This document shows, in pieces, positions 47,866 to 61,541 of a stretch of DNA of 64,000 nucleotides (the first letter of the stretch is position 1; every line of letters begins with the position of its first letter). Below the pieces are notes generated by a model that was not told where the DNA came from, did not search any database, and saw only the letters and a list, made by a program, of their open reading frames with translations. A program made the translations under genes and the position numbers. The stretch is from NCBI RefSeq assembly GCF_000004075.3, contig NC_026659.2, positions 30,708,272-30,772,271 of the forward strand, read 5' to 3'. The DNA is from Cucumis sativus. Taxonomy: Eukaryota > Streptophyta > Magnoliopsida > Cucurbitales > Cucurbitaceae.

Positions 47866-49341
47866 CCTCCTTATGAATAAATTATTGGAAGCCACCTCAC
47901 AAATATCTCTATACATATACATATATAAAATATGGCTTGTATGGGGTCACAAATAGAGAAATTTTATCGACGCTTTATAGATTAATAAAAAAAAATATAT
48001 AATTTTTTAAAAAGAGTAACATTTAAAAGAGTTAAGCTAACTTTTAAATGTAATATAAATTAAAGACCATAAAATTGATAGGAGACTCGAGACCTTTGAA
48101 CCTATACTAAATCCATTGGTACAGTTCTATATCAACCCATTTGTTCCATGTTGCTAATAAACATGTTTTCATAGTTTCTATCATTGACGAATTTAGTATA
48201 GATTTAGAGAACTCAAATCTTTTTTAACTATATAACTATATGATTAAATCATATAATGGTTCAACTTTAACTCAATAACATTATAGCAAAAGACAACAAA
48301 ACAGTGAGTAAGCCCCACAACCAATCAATTCAATAACTTTTGAAATTTAATAATTAAAGAAAGTACTAATAATAATACAGCAAACCATATTAATAAAATA
48401 TGCATAGAATTTATTAGCACATTGAGGTTGAGGAATAATAAACCCTTTCATCACACCCACTTCAAACAATTTTCACACCAAATTAGATCATGGGCCTGTA
48501 TCTTGTTAAAATTCAAAAAAGGTAAAACTTAGGCAATCTTAATTCACATAATCAAATCCCATTATATTAGATTAAAAAAATTGAAGTGGTAGTACCCAAT
48601 ATATATTATAATGTCATCCACTAAAGGGTGGAGTGATGTGGAAATCAAATGTCTTGCCATAAAGTTTCCCAATCTTTCATTTTATTTCCATAAAAGAGTC
48701 AAAAGACATTATCAAGTTGCCACACCTTTTTTTTCTTTTGGGTTAGTGCTACTTGAAGTTGGTTAATTTTGAATTAGGGTTGATTTAGAGTTCATTTAAT
48801 TAAGAAAAACTTGGTAAAAAAAAGAAGGATTGCTTCTAAAATAATTTGCAAAATTAGGGTTTGACCCTTTTTTTGGATTTTCTCGTCACTTAAACACTTT
48901 GACGCTTATCATAAGCAAGAAATCCATCCAAACGACTTGTAAATCTAAACTTCGTTCGATAACATTCTTGTTTTTTATTCTCTGTTTTTGAAAATTATGC
49001 TTATAGATTAGCCACTTTCATTTCATCGTTTTTGAAAAGAGAAGTGTGTGAAAAACTAAAGGAAGAAAACATAGGCATAAATGTAGATACTATAAGCATA
49101 ATTTTTCTTAAACAGAAACTTTGAAACAAAATTGTTATCGAGCGGCCCTATACAATTGGAGGAAGAAAATAACAAAGCCCTTGTAGAGCTTCAACATGCT
49201 AATATGTTACAACAAACTTTCAACTCCTATGCACCCCAAGAAGAAGAAAAAAAAAACTTCATCTATGAAAATTTTCTTAATATACTGAACTCTTCAAGAA
49301 CTGGTAGAACTTAGCCAAAGAATTTTTGAAAAAAAGTTTTT
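47866..49341. other. Spacer between the GDU and NIK-type genes
   Basis: GDU promoter on the left and NIK-type 3'UTR on the right. No gene is recognised between them; an open frame at 49132-49314 overlaps the probable 3'UTR and has no family features. Confidence 0.55.
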
Positions 49342-52300
49342 TCACCTTGGACCAGAGAGCTCCATGGCTTGAACCAGCAATGAAGAATCATCTGTGAGAT
49401 CAGAGTATCTGTCTGAGGAAGAGAAATCATGGGGTTTGCACTTTGTTGAATCAACTCTTTGAGAAGCCTCCCATCTCACAGCAAGCCCTTCTCCTTCAAG
49501 CATTCTCACAACTTCTGACATTTTTGGTCTATGTCCTGGTAAGTATTGTGTGCATAACAAAGCCACTTGAACCATTTCTTCTAGTTCAACTCTGTCATAG
49601 TTGGCTTTTAGATCCTTGTCTACTAACACTTCGAGCTTCTTCTCTAGATGAATCCTCTTTACCTGTAATTATTATCAACTTATTAAGAAACCGACAATTA
49701 AAGATAAACAAAAAACGTAGACGGTAGAGAAATCAACATGGTTCACTAATAGTGTGTTAGCTATGACTACGGACGAAGGAGATCAAATCAATTCCATTAT
49801 TAGAGAGAAGTTCAGATAATATAGAATCAAATGTACTAGTAGAATTAGAGAGTTTATATAACAAACTCCAATCCTGGAGACCAATATTGTAAATCAAATA
49901 AATATGGTCAGTCAGACCTTGTGCTTGGTTGTTTGGAGAGTTAACTAATAGAATCAAACTCAATGTCATTCACTTTCATCTTCTAATGCTCAAACCATTT
50001 CTTCCCATTTAAATCAGAATGTAACCGAATCGTTGTTAGGATTAGGAACTTCCTACAGTTCACAGACCGTTGAAAGATGGAGAGAGGAACATGATAACAA
50101 TGGCATGTGTGGCATACTGCATTTAACTCGTTACCATTGTGTTGTGTTCTCCACCCTCTTGAATGATAACTTTGAGAAGGAATGAAAGTTCGAGGAAGAA
50201 TCAAATGATAACTAAGAAGAATTTGAAGATGAGACATTTGTGTGCTTTTTCTATGGTGATACTTACCCAGTCAAGAATGCCTCCTTTCTGATTAGCTGCT
50301 TTGCCAAATTCAAGGGCTCTCTGCCCTGTGATCAGTTCAAGGAGTAGGATTCCGAATCCGAAAACATCTGTTTTCTCAGACGACTGTCCGGTGGATAGGT
50401 ACTCGGGAGCTATATGTCCCACAGTGCCTCTCACAGCAGTTGTGACATGTGAATCTTGATGATCCAGAAGTTTTGCTAACCCGAAATCTCCAACGACAGC
50501 TTCGCAGTAGTCATCAAGCAATATGTTTGCAGCCTTAACATCTCTATGTATTATCTTTGGGTCACACTGTTCATGTAGGTATAACAATCCCCTAGCAGCT
50601 CCTATAGCAATTCTCTTCCTTGTTCCCCAGTCTAATACCGGTTTTCCTGCAAAAGAAACCGATAATTTCCGTGTTACAATGTCAAACATTAGATATTATA
50701 GGCTGCAATACAGTTAAGTATCAAATATATAGAGGGATTTTTCATCGATGCTCTTAAAATGACTACCTTTGAGACGTGATGCAACACTTCCATTTGACAT
50801 ATATGGATAAACAAGAAGCCTTTCAGTTGGTGTGTTGCAAAATCCATATAATCTGAGGAGATGACGGTGCACGGCCAGGCTGATCATCTCAACTTCAGTC
50901 TGAAACTGGATCTCGCCTCTACTTGCATTCCCATCTTTGAGCCTCTTAACAGCTACAACTGTTCCATCCGAAAGAATTCCTTTGTAAACATTTCCAAAAC
51001 CTCCCTTTCCTAGTATGTTCTTGCTGCTGAAGTTGTTTGTTGCTATCTGAAGTTCTCTAAATTGAAACCTTCTCAAATTTCCAAGCGAAATTTCCTCATG
51101 TTGTTGGTCTGCAATCGAAAGTTATTGGCATTAAATCCAGAGAAAAATGGACAGGACATAGATTAGAATGATAATATAATCCATACTCAAGTTTAAAGTT
51201 TGGCCTTTTATTACTCAGATCAGATGTTGATTAGCAAGATTTTAACAATAATCATGACAACGAAAAACAATGCAATGCTCCACAGAATTTACCTTTTACA
51301 TCGAAGAATGTAGGTCGATTGCTTCGTCTTCTCCACCATATGAACAGTCCAAATACAAGAAAAATCAGACATAGGCAAGCTAAGCTCAAGCCAAATGTAA
51401 GGGCCATTTTATGACTTTTCAATCTCACAGCAGGTAAACCAGCTAAAAAGCAAAGAGGATTGGTTTAGAGTAGAACCACAGCACGAATTCTTACAAAAAT
51501 AATTGCAGAATTCAAAAAGGTGTGAAGGAATTATAAATAACTATGTGTTTTCGTGAACCTTACTTTGTGTACTGTTCAAATTCATGGACATAGGCATTAG
51601 AGTTGTACCATGGCAACCGGCCTCGGACCCAGTCGCACAAATCAGAGGGTTCCCAACAATGCTGCAATATCAGAAAGATTTTGTGAGTGAGAATTCACTA
51701 AAAAACGCACATACAGAGAAAAGAGAGAGATATACTTGAATGTTTTGCTGGGAAATCTAGGAAGAGGGCCACTGATGTTATTATAAGACACATCACTGCA
51801 TAACAAACAAATTCAGCATAAGAAACTGAATTCAAGTGCAGGTTTTCACCAGCATCATGAATCAAAGATGGGTGAATTTGAAAAGATAAGAACTTACAGA
51901 AAGGCAAGCTGTGTCATGTTAGCTAAAGACATTGGAATTGCCCCAGAAAGACTGTTATTGTTAAGCCTCCTAGAATCAATGAATGACCAAACAAAATTAA
52001 ACTAAACCCATTGGAGAGGGGGGGAAAGAAAAAGCAAAAGCAAAAGGCAAAATAGGAAAATGCTTACAAGTACTGTAGGCTTCTTAAATGGCCTAAAGAA
52101 GAAGGAATTTCCCCTGTGAAGAAATTGTTTGATAGATCAAGTGTTTGAAGCTTTGAGAGCCTTCCAAACTCTGGTGGAATTGGACCTGTGATATTGTTGT
52201 TCTGCAACAACCTATAGAGCAAATACAAATCAATTTCCCAACTGATTTATCTTGTTGAGTTGTTTTTCAATCATTTCAACTTACACAATTTGAAGGTTTG

Positions 52301-52935
52301 TTAAATTCCCAATGGTTGAAGAAAGAGTTCCAGACAGGTTCTGGCTTGGGGTTCCTCTGCATTACGAACAAAATCCACCAAAAGAAAGACAAAAAGAATC
52401 AGAGAATTCCGGTGGTGGATTGTCTCCATTTTCCCCAATCTCCACAAACAAAAATTTTCAGTTCAAATTCTTATAGAAGAAGAAGATGGAGAAGAGAGAT
52501 TTACAAGCCAATGACAAGACTCTCAGGAGAGCAAGTAACCATAGTCCAACTACATGGGTCAACAGCATCCCCATCCCAATTCTCAAGCACACCATGGGGA
52601 TCTTGAAGAGAAGCTTTTATACCCATCAAAGCTTGAACTGAAAATGAAAAAAATGAAACAATGAAAAACCATTTCCCCGCATGAAAACTTCCACATTTTC
52701 CCATCTTAAAATAACTAAACAGACAAACCCATCTTGCAGAAAGAAAAAAGAAAAAAGAAGAATTGGGCAATCAAGTTAAGGCCTATATTTCCCCTCACAT
52801 TTTGGTCTCTTTTTTCTCTCACTTACCTTCATAGTTAACACCTTTGGGTGATAACAAACCATTTATTGAAGAAACCCAAAACAATAAAGAAGCCACAAGA
52901 CAGGAAACAGTAGCCTCAGTTCTCTTCATTCCCAT
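49342..52935 (-). CDS. NIK: LRR-II receptor-like kinase of the NIK (NSP-interacting kinase) type
   Basis: Plasma-membrane receptor kinase related to SERKs; Arabidopsis NIK1-3 act in antiviral and immune signalling and bind a geminivirus movement protein (family knowledge). Eleven exons, 5' to 3': 52935-52827, 52637-52505, 52356-52285, 52211-52068, 51969-51898, 51795-51736, 51661-51564, 51442-51293, 51108-50767, 50646-50267 and 49662-49342. Total 1881 nt, 626 residues. Signal peptide about 1-26; LRR N-cap 37-72 ending PCSWTMVTC; about five LRRs, mostly from 72/144-nt exons as in SERKs; helix about 242-265. Kinase: P-loop GKGGFG 313-318, K334, HRD 427-429, DFG 447-449, activation-loop T462, T463 and T468 (T468 matches the essential NIK1 T474). 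It ends in the NIK-type [23 protein letters not shown] block. All catalytic residues are present, so an active RD kinase is expected. ATG at 52929 is an alternative start. Confidence 0.96.
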
Positions 52936-52946
52936 TAAATGCTCAT
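52933..52946 (-). promoter_or_regulatory. Three-codon uORF overlapping the NIK-type start codon
   Basis: ATG AGC ATT TAA runs 52946 to 52935 on the minus strand, and the last A of its stop is the first base of the main ATG (TAATG). A second in-frame ATG follows two codons later (52929). The arrangement would favour reinitiation at either start; whether it is translated is unknown. Confidence 0.6.
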
Positions 52947-52998
52947 GTACAAGAAACCAGAGACAAAGCCAAACTAGAAGGGTGAAGCTATTGGAAAT

Positions 52999-53028
52999 GA
53001 AGAAGAAGAAGAAGAAGAAGAAGAAGAG
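52999..53028. repeat. (GAA)10 microsatellite in the probable NIK leader
   Basis: Ten GAA units on + (TTC on the transcribed strand of the NIK-type gene), about 65 bp upstream of its ATG. CT-rich leaders are common in plants; the exact repeat is a likely length polymorphism. Confidence 0.95.
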
Positions 53029-53640
53029 GGTGAGGTTCAAAAGAGTGTGGTTGTTTTATGGGGAAATCTTCAAATCAGAAGCAATTTTTGTGGTTTTTAT
53101 GGCAGAAATCTCCCATTAAACCAGAAATCATGTAATGTCAGAGCCTAAATGGAGGTGGAGAGAGCAGTTTGCTTTTGGTGGCAGTGGGAAGCAGTGGCAC
53201 TAACAAAGCATGCTTGTCATTTGAGACAAGAAGTTTTGAAGAATATAATATGGAAAAGCCTTAAAAAGAATCAAACAAAACAAACCAAATCCATGTAAGT
53301 TTTCAAGATTAAAATATAAATCAAAAAAGAAAGAGGACAGAGATTCAGCATTATTTTACCTTTAATCATGTCTTATGCTTTTAAAAGAGGTGCCATGTGA
53401 ATTATAAATTCCCTTAAAACACATTATTCTTAATCTTGTAAAACAAGTACAAACAAAAGAATTTTCAAAAGCTCCTTTCTTTTTTTCAAAAACTGCAAAC
53501 TGGAAGAACAAATCTAAGTTCTTGATAAATCCCTCCAAAACCCCCTTTCTTTTTTCTTTTTCTAAAGGCAACCCAGTTAAGAATACAAGATTTTGATACA
53601 TGGGTAAGTGAAATAAAATGAAAATTCACCTAATCTCATT

Positions 53641-53666
53641 AAAAAAAAAAAAAAAAAAAAAAAAAA
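53641..53666. repeat. Poly-A tract
   Basis: About 26 A in a row upstream of the NIK-type gene. It could be a retroposon tail, but no adjacent element was recognised. Confidence 0.9.
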
Positions 53667-56164
53667 ACTCCCTTTTTTACCAAGTTGGATGAAGAATGAA
53701 GCAGTTCTGATAGAATAACAACAACTCCAGTAAAAATTTAGATGATTTAGATTAGTGGGTGAGTAAATGTTAAAACTAGATGAAGATTTGATTGAGAAAT
53801 GATGAACACAAATCTCTGAGCAAATTTGTTATTAGTCAGTTAAGAGAATCAAAAGGCATTGAAGGTGAGAAAGGACAATGGGTTATGAGAGAATCAAACA
53901 TTCTTTGAGTTTGGCCATTGGGCAAAATTCTAAAAAAAACCATATGTACATAAAAATGGAGAATGTGAGAATCTCAAGAAGGCTATGGAGTTGGTCACCC
54001 ACTATCAAAATAATTACAAAACCCAATTCATCTTTTTCTTTTTTTTTTCTTTTTTCTAAAAAAAAAAAAGAAAAGAAAAAAGAAAGAGAATTTTGAAATA
54101 TTGTGAAGTGCTTTTTAAAGGGTGGGGAAAGAGAAAGAATTACACATGGTAGGTTTGTATAAGAAAGAAGCAATGAAGTGTAGGAGACAGTCATTCCACC
54201 AAAACTGTTGAAAAAGAAAAGTGCTTTTGGAAAAAGCAAAAGCTGACATTTTTCTCTCTCTCTCTTTTTATATTATTTGTAATTCTATTGCTCTCCCTTG
54301 AATAATAACAATAATATTTAACCTTTTAATAATCTTCATTTTAGATTGTATATTTTTTTTCTCAATACTCTAAAAACAATTCATTTCATTTCTACTCAAC
54401 CTTTAGGGAAGATTAGATTTTGAAAGTTTAGTTGAAACTACATCACCAAAATGTAATTAGGGATAGAAAAACTATTTAAATGTAAAAAGAAAGAATATGA
54501 AATTGTGAATGTGAATGTGATGATTGCAGAGGGCGTGCAAAGGGAAGGTCTCAATTATAGAGATGAATGAACAGTGTGTAATATTGTTCTTCATCATCTT
54601 CATCATCATCATCATCATCTTTGCACTTCTTCCATGTCCCCACTCCTCTTTTTAACCTTTTTTTCTTTCTTTGAATCTCTATCATTTTCCTTTTTCTTTG
54701 GGTTTATGGTGGAAAAACATTTCCTCTTGCTTTTTCTTTTTCATTTCATTTCTTGCGCTATTTCATTTGTCGAAGTTAAAGATTCAATCTCTCAAAAATT
54801 TTACACAAATGTGTCTGGCAAAAGAAATTAAGTTAAAATATCATATCCGTTCTTGTACTTTCAAATTTGTTCAACAAAAGTGTTACCTATGAAATTTTTA
54901 AACGAAATTTGTCAAAAGTGACAAACTGAATCAAGTGTAATGAGATTTTGTCGCCACAAACCGTAAATAATTTGTACTTTTTTATTATTCTTAAACAAAC
55001 TCATTTTTAATTGTATTTTGTTGCATGGAAATTATAATTATTATTTAATCAATTTGTGTGAAAATTAATTTTGAGTGTATTAAAATTAAAAATATAATAA
55101 CTAAAATTAACCAAACTTCAAAATATGAAGATAAAGATGATACTTTTAATTGAGAGATAATTGAACAAGAATGTCCACGATAATTAAGAGATGAATATAC
55201 ATTGTCGTAGTTTATTTTTTTAATAGGTCTCTAAAATGCCTAATAATTTTTATGGGTCATTTGACGTTAGCTTTATTAATTTTTAAAAACTAAACTTCTA
55301 AACTTAACCCTTACATATTATCTTTTTTTTTTTTTGCAACCAATTCAAATTTAAAAACTAAAATACACTTATCGTATTTAAAATCGTTGTTCTTAAGCAT
55401 ATATTTCAAAAACAAATAACTAAAATCATAGAGGTTACCAAAAAAAGTGTAAACTTTTTTAAAGTTTAAAGTGCTTTATATGTTGTATGTCTTTAAAATT
55501 TGAATATATATATATATATATACTCTAAACTATATGCCTATTATTATATACACATCCTTTTTCTTCTTTCTTTTCTTTCAATGTCTACTTTTTTAATATA
55601 TATATGCTATTAAACATTTTTGTTTTAGTTGCTTTAAATTCATCTTAAATAAAATTACTTAGGTTTGGTTGAATTTAATTAGGAAAAAAATATTTTTCAA
55701 GAAATTTATTTTTCTAAAAAATTGTTTAATATACATTTAAAAATCTATTTAGTATCACTTTCAAATATTTTAGTATTTTTTAAATTAATTACTTAACAAT
55801 ATAATCCAAACATACAATTAGATTAGTTTAATAATGAATTTGATTTTGGGTTTGTGGTTGTAAAAATTATGTTTTTTTTTCAAAAGATTTTAGATACTAC
55901 ATTTATTTTCTTGTTGTTTTTAAATTTTAGTTTTATCTTTTAAAACAATTTTAAAAATTAGGGTAATAATGAAAGAAAAAACAATAGGTTAAAAGTAAAA
56001 CTTTAATTCAAATAAAAACTCAAGGAAAAATATTAACAAAGAGCTTTAATTTAATTAATATTCTTTAGATTGCATGTATCTTTACTTGATTTTCTATAAT
56101 ATGAATGGAACACTTTCTAGAAAAATAAATTAAGCTTTAAATTCAATAATAATAAGAATGAAAA

Positions 56165-56168
<4 letters not shown>

Positions 56169-56220
<52 letters not shown>
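56169..56220. repeat. (AT)n microsatellite, about 26 units
   Basis: Longest dinucleotide repeat in the window; a likely polymorphic marker. Confidence 0.95.
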
Positions 56221-56226
<6 letters not shown>

Positions 56227-56897
56227 ACAAATTAATTAGTGGGATACAATAAAAGTTTGAAATATTTGGTTGAAATGTCTCACTCATTTACAAGCAATAA
56301 TAATACTTAAATAATGTAGAATAACATATAGACATAAGGAATATTTCTAAAAAAAAGTTCAATTATTTTGTCATTTTTATAACATTCCCCCTTCTCCTAT
56401 TTTTTTTTTTTTTATTTCTTTTAATTTTATGGCTATTCTCTATTTTCCCTTTAGCTTTCAATTACTTAAATAACCCTCATTAATAAACCATATCCCTAAT
56501 CAACTAATATAAGTATACAAATAACATATTTCGTAACTAATTGAAATCTATAAGTAATAAAGTCTAAAATTCTTAAATTTTACTATACTTGCAATTCTTT
56601 AAAAGTGTTGTTATACACTCTTAAAAAAGTGCCTCCGACTAATTCACTTAACATAAAAAATGACAATATATTATGGTATAATAATTCCATGGTGACCATT
56701 GATCACTTACCAAATGTTGTAAAGTCAGGAGACAAGTTATCTCTAAGAGATTAGTTAAGGTACATGTAAGTAGGTATGATGGTATAGTAAAGGGAAATAG
56801 AATAACTTAATCCATGTAATAAAGTCATTGAAATGAATTGTAATTATTGTAATTATTAAACTAAACACCATAATTTAGGGAAGATATATATATAAAT

Positions 56898-56925
56898 AGA
56901 TATAGATATAGATATAGATAGATGG
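56898..56925. repeat. (GATATA)n microsatellite
   Basis: Successive GATATA units ending in GATAGATGG. Confidence 0.85.
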
Positions 56926-59900
56926 AGAGGAAATTAAAGAGGACCACCAATAGCAAAAAGCATATACTAAAAAAATGAAAGAAAATAAAAAATGGATATA
57001 TATATAATAAAGTAGAATGGACCTAAGCATAAGAAAAGAACACAAAGCTTTAATAAAAGAATGACAAAAAAAAGTGAAGAAAGAGATTAAGTTTCCAAAA
57101 ACTCCAAAAACACCTTCACATTTTATTGTCTTTTTCTTTCCACCAAAACAATTTTAAAATTAATATCACTCTATGCCTCAAATTACAATTTACACACAAA
57201 TGGCTCTAAATGGACATAAATCTAAAGATTCTAACTCTAAAATATGGATGTTTTAACTTTAAATAAAAGTGATATAATCTTGTTATATAGTTTGTAAATA
57301 TTTTTGGTTTTATTTTGGTATATTTGAAAAAAGAATATGTGGCACTAACTTAGCAAAGGAAAGTAAAACAAAAATGATAGCATTTAGGGGTGTGGTGTTG
57401 AGTATAAGAGTGTAAAAGTGAGAGTGATTGATAAAGAAATATGTGTCAAATGCAATGGCATGCTAAAGGGACCACCCCCCTAACCCCTAAACTATATCAT
57501 CACATTTCATTTCAATCTCAATTATTATTACACCAAATTAGGATAACAATCGTCGTTATTAAACATAGTTAATCAAGACGCGACATATAATTAATATATA
57601 TATATATATATTATATATCATTCACTGCTTAGTTTAACTTTCATTGGACTTCTAGGTTTTATAACGTGTCTCACATTTATTCTTTAAGTTTTACTGTTGG
57701 TTTCATAATAGTCATTTGTTTTAACTTAGTCATGCTCGTTCATTTTAATCTAGTCATTAGGTTTCAAGATTTACACTTTTTGACCTCAGTTTTAATCATT
57801 AGCATTAGTGTCTATTGGAATTAACTTTAAATAACAATGGAATCAATGGTGAAAAACAGTAAATTTTAATTAAAGATTAAAAACAATATTTTTTTTAGTG
57901 ATAAAAATCTTAAAACTTATAGACCGAATTGAAACACAAACTTAAATCTTAAAGGTAAAATTGTAACATTTTGAAACTTTTATAACTCCAACTCAAAGTT
58001 AAAAACTTAAATGGATAACTATGAATGATCAACCAATTTTTTTTCAAAATCATTCTCCACTACTTGTCGACTTGAAATAATTAAACGATACATGGTAAAA
58101 AATAATAATAATAGTATAGATATATATAGTAACAAAAGAAGAAGAGGAAGAGATAGGAAGTTTGAATGCCCAAAAGAGGCATAAAAATGAAGCATTCTTA
58201 TCCTTCAAAACAGTAGAAGAAGATTAAGAAAGAAATTGTTGTTGTTATCATTATTTTTTCTTTTAAATGAAGGGAAAAAAATGTGGGGTAAAGCAAATGA
58301 GTAGGAAATAATTACAAATATTGAACAAATTAAAGAAGGAACATTGATGTGGGTGGGAAGACACATTTTTCTTTCACAAATTTATAACTTCTTCTTGTCT
58401 ATGTTTCGTCCAAATCCAAAAGTTATAAGCAATACGTATAGCTTAGTTCGATAGTAATTGTTATGATGAAAATGGTTGGAAGATTATGGTATGCATATGA
58501 ACATATTTGAATTAAGCAATTGAAGAGATGCTCGGATTGTGGGTGTTTTCAAGCACTAAAAGATAATAATGATGTTTGCATTCCTCTATTGGAAAGATAG
58601 AAAATATATTTTTTTTAAGTTCGAAAGTATTATGTTTGATCTTTTCAATTTTAACTAATTCCAAAATATGAAAGTAAAAACTCGATGGTCCTGACATTTC
58701 ATTACAATCTGCCAACCGCTACATGCTTGTCATTTGCTTGTCTTGTACTGTTTTTATAAGAAAAGTTCTTATGGTCAAACTATAGAAAAGTAATGTGCAT
58801 ATTGTTGGTACAGATAGTAACTTTCAATTCTTTTAAATTTAAATTACGTTACAAAGTATAATTCAAATTTGAAAGAGTAAAGGTATTAGTTTTTTTCAGT
58901 ATCGAAAGGTTAAAGATGCATTGTTATGATATGTTTGGTGTGTGTTGGAAAGTTAATGACAGAAAAGTGAAAGAGAGAGAAAAGAAAGTAATGATAATGA
59001 AAGAGGAATGGTTAGAGAAAACATGGGTTAGGGGAAAGGGATATACAAAGGGAACATAGTGTCCCATTTTTCTTTTCTCTTTTCTCTAAAAAGGAACCAT
59101 CAAAATTCATTTCCATTTCCATTCACTTTTTCAAAGCTTTAGTTTCATCCATCCATTTCTTTTATTTTTAATGTTTAATCAATCAAAACACCTTTTTTTG
59201 TTGGGGTAATTTGCCTCCCAAAAACATTACATTTCTCAAACATATAAACACCACTCAATTTTTTTGGATGTGGTATCATTTTCTTTTTCCTTTTTGGTTT
59301 CACTCTTAAGGGAAAATTCATGCACAAATTTGAGCAAATTCCCCCAAATTCTTGGCTTTAAACATTCATTTTATTTTTAGTTATTTAATTTCTATAATAA
59401 ATCTAAAATTAGTATAGTTTTGCAAAGGAATATTTAATAAATAGAAATCAATTTTGCATATTTTTTTTAGAAAAAAGAAAATGATAAACATTATGCTTTT
59501 CCTCCTAATATAATTCAATTACTTTTCGACCTCATCTTGTTCAGTAGTATATACCTTACTCAAATGTACAAATGATAGCCCATATGATCCTACAACATTC
59601 GTATGATGAGTCAAAGTGTTCAAGGACCTGTAAAAAAAATTAAAACGTCATAATCTATCCCCTAAAACTCTAAAATTTCTACTTCCACCCTCCATGTTGT
59701 ACTCCACATATCTTCATTTCTCGGTTGAACAAATTGCTAATCCCACATTAAGCAAAATAAATACGTAATGTGGTACTTTCTTAGATAATGGTTTGGGAAA
59801 TTCAAACTCTTTTTTGTTTTCTTATCTTCTCTTTGTTGAGACATCATAATAATCCATCCAATGGAGAATTTGAAGGTCTGAAATGGCCAAAAAAAGGAGT

Positions 59901-61423
59901 TTGCAAAGTTGGTCCCCCCAAAAGCACCTCCATTGCTCGTCTGTGCAATAAATATAGTGAGAACTGGATAAACAGCAAGTGGGGGAAAGAATAGCTACTA
60001 ATCATAGAAAAATGATGACAATTTTGTCACACTGTCTGTAAGAACCTAAGTTGTCTTTTGTTTGCTGCCTACATTCTATTGAACATCACAACCATTGGAG
60101 AAGATGACATTCAGAAACCTCCAACATAATTTCAACACTCCTTTTCTTTTCTTTCTTCTATTTTCCAACCTGGTAATGAATATATAGAGAGAGCAAAATG
60201 ATACAAACGCTCTTGGCTTGTTTAGTCTCACTCATATCGTTTTGCTCATGGACATGTCCTAATCAGCCTGTTTGGCAAAATATGTCTTGGCTTGGCCATA
60301 AGAATTATTATTATTCAATTCAATATGGAGGAGGAAAAACCAAGAATCAACAATAAGAACTATGAAATCAAACAAAAGAATGATATATGACTATTCTACC
60401 ATCTACTTCCTTCTACTAATTTGAAAAAAAAAATAGTTGAGGAACCATGACAAATCAATGGAAGGATAATAGAAAGATGAAAATAGCGTGCATCTGTTAA
60501 CGATCAATCCAAACATAGCTTAGTAGATAAGGTACTCATTACCTTTTCAAATATCAATGACTTAATCTCCCACAACCCATAATTATCGTACTAGAGAAAA
60601 CAGACAAGACTTTGAGGAATTTTCAAATTTTGAGTTTTGAACTTTCAGGTTTTTAAACACACTCTGGAAAGTGGAAAGTACCAGCATGCATGGCTTTATT
60701 CTTTAAGAAAGCTAGATTGTGTCTAGGGCTTTGTCAAAAGTGAGTGCTAACAAGACTAGGTAGTTTTATGTTAGCTAAACAAATTGATGGGACATTTGAT
60801 TCTTCATGCTATGCGTTATAATGCATTATAATCAACATCTTTTTATCACCTTTGCTGCTGTGACAAGTTAGAATCTCTTGCTTTGCTTTAAACCAAAGAA
60901 AGACATCTGTATTACTTTTCAAATATATTAAGAAAAAAATAACTCAATGCAACATAAACATGATTAGCATTGGTTACATTAACACACAGATCCACCAACA
61001 TTTCATATCTATAAGGAAAGAACATCATTATGAAAAATTGATAAGCTCTAACATGATTAAGCACATTATGAGTCAGGTAGGCGATGCGGGGGTATTATTC
61101 TCCAAAGACAAAATGTAGTTGTAATAAATATTTCGAGTGTAACCAAATCAGTTGTCTTCCATTAAACACCACCAAGAATTGAAAAAACAAACTAAAACAA
61201 GTTCATTATGGTTGAGAACGCATGCTACCTTTTTCACTTGCATAGCGATGAGAACCTTGAACACATAAGAGTGGGAAATTTTCTGCATGAAGAAAGACAG
61301 GCTACAATAAAGTAAACAAAGCAGAATGCTTGTATACATGCGCAGCTTACTCTGAAGTCAAGATTAGTAGGGCTAAGGGCTTTACCATACAATGGCCTCT
61401 TACACAGCAGCACCGACAGAATT

Positions 61424-61541
61424 TTATCTCAGTTCTTGCCCCTCAGGAAGCTTTAAGAGCAACATCTTAGAGATGACAGCCTGAACTTTCAGCTTTTTCT
61501 GGAAGTTATCTATTTTCAATATAAAACGGATAGGAACATGT
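61424..61541 (-). other. Unassigned coding-like stretch, possible terminal exon
   Basis: One minus-strand frame is open for about 38 codons to a TAA at 61426-61424. It reads LKIDNFQKKLKVQAVISKM, then LLLKLPEGQELR before the stop. Two acceptor-like sites (AAAATAG and CTTCCAG) precede the most protein-like part. It lacks a good upstream ATG and no partner exon was found. It could be the end of a spliced gene, part of a spliced 3'UTR of the PPR gene, or chance. Confidence 0.25.

Larger units (their letters stand above)
53041..61423. other. Gene-poor AT-rich spacer, about 8.4 kb
   Basis: The start includes the probable promoter of the NIK-type gene. The rest holds an A run at 53641-53666, a CAT/ATC microsatellite near 54594-54620, (AT)n at 56169-56220 and near 57594-57612, and GATATA units near 56898-56925. 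Several open frames exist, but none shows family motifs, splice structure or composition unlike the surrounding DNA. Confidence 0.5.

Noticed and set aside
49743..50237. Open frames within the last intron of the NIK-type gene
   Set aside because: They lie entirely in the intron 49663-50266 and show no family similarity.
52936..53040. N-terminal extension of the NIK frame with a phenylalanine run
   Set aside because: It starts with TTG, and the run is the translated TTC microsatellite. The ATG at 52935 gives a normal signal peptide.
59788..59994. Plus-strand open frame of 68 codons
   Set aside because: No family signal, low-complexity composition like the spacer, and no splice or promoter support.
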